A stretch of DNA of 64,000 nucleotides, taken from positions 1 to 64,000 of the forward strand of contig NZ_BMMZ01000018.1 in assembly GCF_014646195.1 (NCBI RefSeq). The letters run 5' to 3'. The position numbers and the translations under genes were made by a program. This DNA is from Microlunatus endophyticus (GTDB lineage Bacteria; Actinomycetota; Actinomycetes; Propionibacteriales; Propionibacteriaceae). Below the pieces are notes generated by a model. That model was not told where the DNA came from and made no database searches. It was given only the letters and a program-made list of their open reading frames with translations. Of the stretch, positions 58,168 through 64,000 are shown one piece after another (within the stretch, counting starts at the first letter, position 1; each line of letters begins with the position of its first letter).

Positions 58168-59601
58168 TCAGAGCGGGATGTTGGTGTGTTCGCCCCGGGC
58201 CCCGGTGTCAGCGGCACGGATCGCAGCGGCGATCGCCGACCGGCTGGTCGTCGGCTCGACGATCTCGTCCACCACGCCGATCTCGACGGCTCGCTCGACA
58301 CCCCCGGCGATCCGCTCGTGCTCGGCGGCCAGCTCGGCCTCCAGTTGCGGGCGCAGATCCTCTGGGGCGGCGGCGAGCTTGCGGCGGTGCAGGATCCGGA
58401 TCGCGGCGACCGAACCCATCACCGCGACCAGCGCACCGGGCCAGGCGAAGACCCTGGTCGCGCCGAGCGAGCGGGCATTCATCGCGATATAGGCACCGCC
58501 GTAGGCCTTCCGGGTGATCAACGTGACCCGCGGCACTGTGGCCTCGCTGAAGGCGTGCAGCAGTTTCGCACCGCGGCGGACCACGCCGTCCCATTCCTGC
58601 CCGACCCCGGGCAGGTAGCCGGGCACGTCGACCAGGACCACCAGCGGCACCCCGAAGGCGTCGCACATCCGGACGAAGCGGGCCGCCTTCTCCGCGCTCA
58701 GCGAGTCCAGGCAACCACCCAGCCGCAACGGATTGTTGGCGATCACGCCGACCGTCCGGCCGCCGAGCCGGCCGAGTGCGATCGTGATGTTGGGTGCCCA
58801 TCGGGCATGCAGTTCGATCATCGAATCGTCGTCCAGGAGGGCCTCGACCAGCGGATGCACGTCATAGGCGCGCTTGGTCGACTCGGGCAGCAGGGAGCCG
58901 AGATCCTCATCGGCAACCTCGGCGGCGACCTCGCCCTGGTCGGCGAGCAGCGTGATCAGCGTGCGGCCGCGGGCCAGGGCATCGGCCTCGTCGTCGGCCA
59001 CCACGTGCACGACACCGGACCGCCGGCCGTGGGTGTCCGGGCCGCCCAGGCGCAGCATGTTGACATCCTCGCCGGTGACCGACCGGACCACCTCCGGGCC
59101 GGTGACGAAGATCCGGCCCTCGGGCCCGAGGATGACGATGTCGGTCAGTGCCGGCCCGTACGCGGCCCCGCCGGCGGCCGGTCCGAGGACGATGGAGAGC
59201 TGCGGGATCCGGCCCGAGGCGCGGGTCATGGCGTGGAAGATCTGACCGACGCCGTCCAGGGACAGTACGCCCTCCTGCAGCCGGGCGCCGCCGGCGTGCC
59301 AGATGCCGATGATCGGCAGCTGGTCGGCCAACGCGCGCTCGTAGGCGTACACCACGGCGGCGCAGCCGGCGCTGCCCATTGCGCCGCCGGACATCGTCGC
59401 GTCGGAGCAGAAGGCGACCACCGGATTGCCGTCGATGGTCCCGGTCGCGGCGAGCATCCCGGACCCGTCGTCCTCGGTGATCAACGTCAGGCTGCCCTCG
59501 TCCAGCAGCGCGCCCAGCCGGAGGATCGGATTCCGCGGATCGAGCTCGCGGGGCAGCCTCTCGGATGCCGTTTGACCGGCGGGTCGCACTGTGGCGGTCA
59601 T
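58168..59601 (-). CDS. accD: Acyl-CoA carboxylase carboxyltransferase (beta subunit)
   Basis: 477 residues, similar in length to mycobacterial AccD6. Two crotonase-like halves form the carboxyltransferase. The N-half has FCSDATMSGGAMGSAGCAAVVYAYE and GGARLQEGVLSL; the C-half PLVVLVDVPGYLPGVGQEWDG and RKAYGGAYIAMNARSLGA. It makes malonyl-CoA for the fab enzymes. It follows fabF by 10 bp, giving fabD-acpP-fabF-accD as in the mycobacterial accD6 locus. ATG 59601 has AAAGGGG upstream. Confidence 0.95.
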   Translation of the reverse strand: MTATVRPAGQTASERLPRELDPRNPILRLGALLDEGSLTLITEDDGSGMLAATGTIDGNPVVAFCSDATMSGGAMGSAGCAAVVYAYERALADQLPIIGIWHAGGARLQEGVLSLDGVGQIFHAMTRASGRIPQLSIVLGPAAGGAAYGPALTDIVILGPEGRIFVTGPEVVRSVTGEDVNMLRLGGPDTHGRRSGVVHVVADDEADALARGRTLITLLADQGEVAAEVADEDLGSLLPESTKRAYDVHPLVEALLDDDSMIELHARWAPNITIALGRLGGRTVGVIANNPLRLGGCLDSLSAEKAARFVRMCDAFGVPLVVLVDVPGYLPGVGQEWDGVVRRGAKLLHAFSEATVPRVTLITRKAYGGAYIAMNARSLGATRVFAWPGALVAVMGSVAAIRILHRRKLAAAPEDLRPQLEAELAAEHERIAGGVERAVEIGVVDEIVEPTTSRSAIAAAIRAADTGARGEHTNIPL

Positions 59602-59611
59602 GTCAGCCCCT

Positions 59612-60877
59612 TTACACCTGCCGATGGGTGGCGTACTGGTTCGTGAAGGCGACGGCGACGTTGTGGCCGCCGAAGCCGAAGGAGTTGTTGATGCCGGCAA
59701 GATCACCGGCCGGAAGATCACGAGCGGTGGTCGCGATGTCGATGCCCAGTCCCGGTTCGGGATTGTCCAGGTTGATCGTCGGCGGCACCACCCGGTTGTA
59801 GAGGGCGAGCAGGGTGGCCATCGACTCCAGGGCGCCGGCGCCACCGAGCAGGTGGCCGGTCATGGACTTCGTCGCGGTGACGATCGCCGAGGTGTCGTCG
59901 CCGAGGGCGTACCGGATCGAGGTCGCCTCGGCCGGGTCGCCAGTCGGGGTCGAGGTCGCGTGGGCGTTGACGTGCACGATATCGCCGGGCTCGAGCTCGG
60001 CCTCCTTGAGGGCGATCTTCATCGCCCGGCCCTGGCTCAGTCCGCTCGGATCGGGCTGCACGATGTCGAAGGCGTCCGAGGTCGTCCCGGCGCCGGCCAG
60101 TTCGCCGTAGATCTTCGCTCCGCGCGCCTGCGCGTGCTCGAGCGTCTCCAGGACGAAGATCGCCGCGCCCTCGCCGAGCACGAAACCATCCCGGTCCCGG
60201 TCGAACGGCCGGGATGCGAGCTCGGGCTCGTCGTTGCGGCGGCTGGTGGCCTGCATCTGGCTGAAGGCGTTGATCGGCAGCGGATGGATCACCGATTCCG
60301 AGCCGCCGGCAACGACCACATCGGCCCGGCCCAACCGGATCAGGTCCAGGCCGTGGGCGATCGCCTCGTTGCTGGTGGCGCAGGCCGAGATCGGGGTGTG
60401 CGCGCCGGCCTGGGCACCCAGCCGGATGCTGACCTGGGCCGCTGCGGCATTGCCCATCAGCATCGGCACGGTCAGCGGGCTGACCCGCCGGCCGCCCTTC
60501 TCCTTCTGGATGTCCCACTGGCCCAGCAGGGTGTGCATGCCACCGATACCGGTGCCGATGCTGGTCGCCAGCCGCTCCCGGTCCACCGGGTTGTCCTCGC
60601 CGAAACCGTATCCGGCGTCCTGCCATGCCTGGTTGGCGGCGATGATCGCCAGCTGGGCGAACCGGTCGAGGCGGCGCGCCTCGACTCGGTCCAGCACCTC
60701 ACCCGGATCGACGACCAGCTGACCGGCGATCCGGGCGGGCAGATCGGCGGCCCAGTCGGCCTCGATGGCCCGGACGCCGGACTTACCGGCGACCATATTG
60801 GCCCAGGTGGACTCCACGTCGCCGCCCAGCGGCGTAGTAGCTCCGAGACCGGTGACAACGACTGGCGTCCGGGACAT
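59612..60877 (-). CDS. fabF: 3-oxoacyl-ACP synthase II (FabF)
   Basis: 421 residues. KAS II triad: Cys in SACATSNEAIAHG (~172), His in VNAHATSTPTGD (~310) and His in MTGHLLGGAGALE (~346), plus NSFGFGGHN near the end. Elongates acyl-ACP by two carbons using malonyl-ACP. It follows acpP by 45 bp. Confidence 0.97.
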   Translation of the reverse strand: MSRTPVVVTGLGATTPLGGDVESTWANMVAGKSGVRAIEADWAADLPARIAGQLVVDPGEVLDRVEARRLDRFAQLAIIAANQAWQDAGYGFGEDNPVDRERLATSIGTGIGGMHTLLGQWDIQKEKGGRRVSPLTVPMLMGNAAAAQVSIRLGAQAGAHTPISACATSNEAIAHGLDLIRLGRADVVVAGGSESVIHPLPINAFSQMQATSRRNDEPELASRPFDRDRDGFVLGEGAAIFVLETLEHAQARGAKIYGELAGAGTTSDAFDIVQPDPSGLSQGRAMKIALKEAELEPGDIVHVNAHATSTPTGDPAEATSIRYALGDDTSAIVTATKSMTGHLLGGAGALESMATLLALYNRVVPPTINLDNPEPGLGIDIATTARDLPAGDLAGINNSFGFGGHNVAVAFTNQYATHRQV

Positions 60878-60922
60878 CAGTGAGTGCTCCTTGCAGAGGT
60901 GCCTAGCGGAAGTGAGTTCGGA

Positions 60923-61168
60923 TCAGGCAGCAGCGCGCTCGATGTAGGCGACTGCGTCACCGACGGTCTTGAGGTTCTTGGCCTCCTCGTCGGGGATGCT
61001 GACGCCGAACTTCTCCTCCGCGGCGTAGATGATCTCGACCATCGAGAGCGAGTCGACGTCGAGATCATCGGTGAACGACTTGTCCAGCTGTACGTCGTCG
61101 GCCGGCACGCCGGCGACCTCGTTGACGATCTCGGCCAGGTCGCTGCGGATCTCTTCGGTGGTTGCCAT
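60923..61168 (-). CDS. acpP: Acyl carrier protein
   Basis: 81 residues, acidic. The phosphopantetheine Ser is in DVDSLSMVEI (~42). Carries the growing chain. ATG 61168 has AAGGAG about 9 nt upstream; the frame is open further but homology starts at MATTEEIRSDL. It lies between fabD and fabF. Confidence 0.97.
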   Translation of the reverse strand: MATTEEIRSDLAEIVNEVAGVPADDVQLDKSFTDDLDVDSLSMVEIIYAAEEKFGVSIPDEEAKNLKTVGDAVAYIERAAA

Positions 61169-61269
61169 CTGGTCTTTCTCCTTGGGTTGTCCGATCGTGC
61201 TGATGCTCGATCTTTGTTGTCGCCGCCGGCGAGGCCGGACAAGCGAGGCAGGTGGGTTGGGGCTAGCGG

Positions 61270-62484
61270 TCAGTGGCCGATCTCGGAGGCCCCAGGAGAC
61301 TCGACCATCGGATGCAGTCTGACCAGCGGCTGGCCGGGTGAGACCGGATCGCCGTCCTCGGCAAGCCACTCGACCACGATGCCGCCATGCGGTGCGGTCA
61401 CCGGGATCTCGTCGCGGAGGTTCTTGACCGCCCCGACCGTGCTCAGGTCGGGGAGCAGGGTGCCGGGCGGCAGATCGTCGGTGCGGACGAACTGCCCCTT
61501 GCCCGGTGAGACGATCAGCCGCCAGGTCGGGTTGCCGGAGATCGCCGTGGCGGCCGTGTCGGCGTGCTTGCGGACGAAGTCGGCGGCCTCGGGGAGCTGG
61601 TCCGGGGTGTTCAGCGCGAACACCTCGACGCCCTTGAGATTGCGTTTGGCGATCCCCGTCAGGGTTCCCGCCGGCGGTACCTCCAACAGCCCGGTCACGC
61701 CGAGATCGGCCATCGTGGCCATGCACAGGTCCCAGCGCACCGGTGAGGCGACCTGCCGGACGATGCGGCCCAGCACCTCCGACCCGTCGTGGACGATCTG
61801 ACCGTCGACGTTGGACAGCAGCCGGGTTCGCGGGTCGTGGGTGGTGACCGACCGAGCCAGGGCCGCCAGCCGGTCCACGGCCGGAGCCATGTGGACGGTG
61901 TGGAACGCGCCCGCGACGCTGAGCCCGATCAGCCGGGCCCGGTTCGGCGGGTCTGCCGCCAACGCGGCCAGCTGGTCCGTGGTGCCGGCGGCGACGATCT
62001 GGCCCCGGCCGTTGTTGTTGGCCGCGGTCAGGCCGTGCTCGGCGATCTTGTCCAGCACCTCGTCCGGGTCGCCGCCGATCACTGCGGTCATCGAGGTCGG
62101 CCTGGCGGCGCTCGCCTCGGCCATCGCCCTACCGCGCTCGCGGACCAGCACCATTGCCTGTTCGGCGCTCAGCACCCCGACTCCGGCCGCGGCGGTCAGC
62201 TCGCCGACGGAATGTCCGGCCGCGACCCCGACCTGGCTGAAGGCATCGGCAGGATGCGGGAAGAGCTCCAGGGCCGCCAGCAACCCGGAGGCGACCAGCA
62301 GCGGCTGGGCCACTGCGGTGTCGCGGATGGTGTCGGCATCCGCCTCGGTGCCGTAGTGCTCCAGATCCAGGCCGCTGACCGCCGACAACCAGGCCAGCCG
62401 TTCGGCGAAGGAGGATTCGGCGATCCACGGCTTCAGGAAACCGGGGGTCTGGGCGCCCTGGCCGGGCGCGACAACGGCGAGCAC
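61270..62484 (-). CDS. fabD: Malonyl-CoA:ACP transacylase with C-terminal biotinyl/lipoyl-like domain
   Basis: 404 residues, about 100 more than usual FabD. The transacylase part (1-~300) has GQGAQTPGFLKPW, nucleophile GHSVGELTAAAGVGVL (Ser ~93) and His in AGAFHTVHMAP. It moves malonyl from CoA to ACP. The extra domain (residues ~320-395) includes VGAVKNLRDEIPVTAPHGG and DGDPVSPGQPLVRL, a barrel-sandwich fold with Lys354 at the place of the biotinyl/lipoyl lysine. GTG start, first enzyme gene of the operon, 94 bp after fasR. Confidence 0.93.
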   Translation of the reverse strand: MLAVVAPGQGAQTPGFLKPWIAESSFAERLAWLSAVSGLDLEHYGTEADADTIRDTAVAQPLLVASGLLAALELFPHPADAFSQVGVAAGHSVGELTAAAGVGVLSAEQAMVLVRERGRAMAEASAARPTSMTAVIGGDPDEVLDKIAEHGLTAANNNGRGQIVAAGTTDQLAALAADPPNRARLIGLSVAGAFHTVHMAPAVDRLAALARSVTTHDPRTRLLSNVDGQIVHDGSEVLGRIVRQVASPVRWDLCMATMADLGVTGLLEVPPAGTLTGIAKRNLKGVEVFALNTPDQLPEAADFVRKHADTAATAISGNPTWRLIVSPGKGQFVRTDDLPPGTLLPDLSTVGAVKNLRDEIPVTAPHGGIVVEWLAEDGDPVSPGQPLVRLHPMVESPGASEIGH

Positions 62485-62578
62485 GGGTCAACTCTGGCGC
62501 GCCGCAGCGGGATTCGTCGTGCAGGGACACGACGAAACTCGGGCGGTGCTGTTGTGGGAACCGGACAAATCCGCACGC

Positions 62579-63808
62579 CTATCCGCGTCCGCTGTCGCGG
62601 CCGTCGGGCAGCAGCCGGCCGAGCGTCAGCGCCAGCCGCAGGCCGTACGCGTCCCGGGCGTCACTGGGGCTGTAGCCGGTCACCTCCTGGATCCGCTTGA
62701 GCCGGTAGCGGACCGTGTTGGCGTGCACGAACAGCGCTCGGGCGGTGGCCTCCACACTGCTGTTGTTGTCCAGGAACACCACGAGGGTCTCCAACAGGCC
62801 GCTGCCGCTGTCGGCCAGCGGGCCGAAGACCGTGCGGGCCAAGGCACGCCGGGCGTGTCCGTCACCGGACAGTGCCCGCTCCGGCAACAGATCGTCGGCG
62901 AGCACCGGCCGGGGGGCGTTCGGCCAGCCGACCGCCGCCCGGTAACCGGACAGTGCTGCGCGGGTGGAGCGCGCCGCATCGGCCAGATGCTCGACCGGCG
63001 GCCCGACCACGACCGGGCCGGGCCCGAAGATGCCGGCGAACCGGGTGACCACGGCCAGCGCGGCCTCCGGTTCGGCGATCCGGTCGCCGCCGAGCACCAC
63101 CAGCAGCCGATCGCCCTGGACGGCCCCGAGCATGTCGACACCGGCCTTGGCACACTCGTGCCGGATGCCCTCGATCGCGACGCCGGTCTCGTCCTCGGGC
63201 TCGGGGCCGACCACGACCACCACATCGGCCGACGACCGCCAGCCGAGGGCGGAGGCGCGGGACAGCACGCTCTCGTCGGTCTCGCCGCGGATCACCGCGT
63301 CGGCCACCAGCGCCTCGAGCCGGGCATCCCAAGCGCCGCGCAGCTCGGCCGCCCGGGCGTAGATCTCAGCGGCGGTGAAGGCCACCTCCCGGCTGTACTG
63401 GACGATCGCCGCCTGCAGCACCGGCCGGTCGCTGCGCGGCATCAACTCGTCGATCTGCTTCTCGGCCACCTCGATCGTCGTCCGCACCAGCTCGACCGTC
63501 TGGTAGAGCGAGATCCGCCGGGCCAGCTCACGGGGAGCGGAGCCGAACACGTCAGCGGTCGACGGCGGGCTGGGCTCCGGGCTGGAGAACCAGTGCACGA
63601 AACCGTCGATACCGGCCTGGGCGACCAGGGTGATCCAGGACCTGTGCTTGGCATCCAGCTCACTGAACCAGGGGTGCCGTACCTCCATCTCGGCGACCGC
63701 CGCGGTCGTCATCTCGCCCGATACCGCCGCCATCCGCTTGGCGATCGCGGCCCGGGACTTGGGAGACGGCAGCAGGGTCCGGCTGATGCCGCGTGAGGAT
63801 GCCGCCAT
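62579..63808 (-). CDS. fasR: PucR-family activator of fatty-acid synthesis genes (FasR-like)
   Basis: 409 residues. The N-terminal sensory part covers ~1-300 and includes RISLYQTVELVRTTIEV; the C-terminal PucR helix-turn-helix is FLDNNSSVEATARALFVHANTVRYRLKRI and EVTGYSPSDARDAYGLRLAL. In Streptomyces the FasR gene lies upstream of fabD and activates fabD-fabH-acpP-fabF; the position here is the same. ATG 63808. Confidence 0.93.
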   Translation of the reverse strand: MAASSRGISRTLLPSPKSRAAIAKRMAAVSGEMTTAAVAEMEVRHPWFSELDAKHRSWITLVAQAGIDGFVHWFSSPEPSPPSTADVFGSAPRELARRISLYQTVELVRTTIEVAEKQIDELMPRSDRPVLQAAIVQYSREVAFTAAEIYARAAELRGAWDARLEALVADAVIRGETDESVLSRASALGWRSSADVVVVVGPEPEDETGVAIEGIRHECAKAGVDMLGAVQGDRLLVVLGGDRIAEPEAALAVVTRFAGIFGPGPVVVGPPVEHLADAARSTRAALSGYRAAVGWPNAPRPVLADDLLPERALSGDGHARRALARTVFGPLADSGSGLLETLVVFLDNNSSVEATARALFVHANTVRYRLKRIQEVTGYSPSDARDAYGLRLALTLGRLLPDGRDSGRG

Positions 63809-63895
63809 GCGTGGCAGCGTATGCCACCGGTTGCCCCCGCGTGGCGGCGGGCGATCCGGAGGCGGATCGTCCGGAACCGGATCTACTGTCGCGGC

Positions 63896-64000
63896 ATGCA
63901 GATCGACGGCTATCGGATCGCGGCGCTGTCGCCGCAGACCTGGGACGCCTTCGCGGCCCTGGCCGAGCGCCACAACGGTGTCTTCGGCGGCTGCTGGTGC
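63896..64000 (+). CDS. GNAT-like acetyltransferase, truncated by the window end
   Basis: Only the first 35 residues are present, beginning MQIDGYRIAALSPQTWDAFA and continuing LAERHNGVFGGCWC without a stop. This N-terminal pattern, ending in a Gly-Gly-Cys-Trp-Cys stretch, is typical of a GNAT subgroup common in actinobacteria. It is divergent from fasR by 87 bp. Confidence 0.7.
   Translation, partial: MQIDGYRIAALSPQTWDAFAALAERHNGVFGGCWC

Overview
The window is a chromosomal segment of a high-GC, Gram-positive actinobacterium. Genes are packed with short overlaps, GTG/TTG starts are common, and several families present are characteristic of actinobacteria: a DUF222/13E12 HNH protein, DUF3145, a DUF1707 membrane protein, an OtsA/OtsB trehalose pair, a PucR-type regulator upstream of a type II fatty-acid operon, and ECF biotin transport. 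The overall mix suggests Propionibacteriales (Microlunatus-like), but that is inference from gene content; no rRNA marker is present. No phage, transposase, integrase or CRISPR array was seen.

Layout. 1-0.3 kb: tRNA-Glu and tRNA-Asn with a shared intrinsic terminator. 0.3-3.9 kb: otsA with a small partner gene, divergent from otsB, then a NUDIX hydrolase. 4-7.4 kb: DUF222/HNH protein, a lipoprotein and an aldo/keto reductase. 7.4-12.8 kb: tRNA(CAT), a PhyH-type dioxygenase, two coupled sulfatases and exonuclease III. 12.8-16.2 kb: an acetyltransferase, then bioMNY divergent from a TetR gene across a double palindrome resembling a BioQ operator. 16-20.4 kb: membrane protein, GT87 mannosyltransferase-like protein, HAD phosphatase and a membrane protein with a Pro/Ser-rich tail. 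20.5-29.2 kb: two different MoxR/DUF58 gene sets placed tail to tail, one with two VWA proteins and one with DUF4129 and small membrane proteins.

29.2-39 kb: accessory stretch with a frameshifted aldehyde dehydrogenase next to DUF779, HAD phosphatase, amidohydrolase, a gene remnant, a serine hydrolase, GNAT and VOC genes, a shortened pyridoxamine-oxidase-like gene, a GAF regulator, YggS, and a toxin-antitoxin pair whose toxin seems to lack a normal start codon. 39-46.9 kb: an S9 peptidase, then a five-gene unit (OPT transporter, AroM-like, Asp/Glu-racemase-like, DUF1177, dipeptidase E) divergent from an IclR regulator. This looks like a dedicated uptake and breakdown system of unknown substrate and is the best candidate for an undescribed pathway.

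47-54.8 kb: DUF3145, DUF1707, AI-2E exporter-like and GAP-family membrane proteins, an imidazolonepropionase-like amidohydrolase, cardiolipin synthase and a gamma-glutamyltransferase-like protein. 54.8-64 kb: KAS III and a TetR gene flanking a perfect operator, EcsC, an APH-like kinase, a cupin, and the fatty-acid operon fasR-fabD-acpP-fabF-accD. There is no fabH inside that operon, and FabD carries an extra biotinyl/lipoyl-like C-terminal domain. The window ends inside an acetyltransferase gene.
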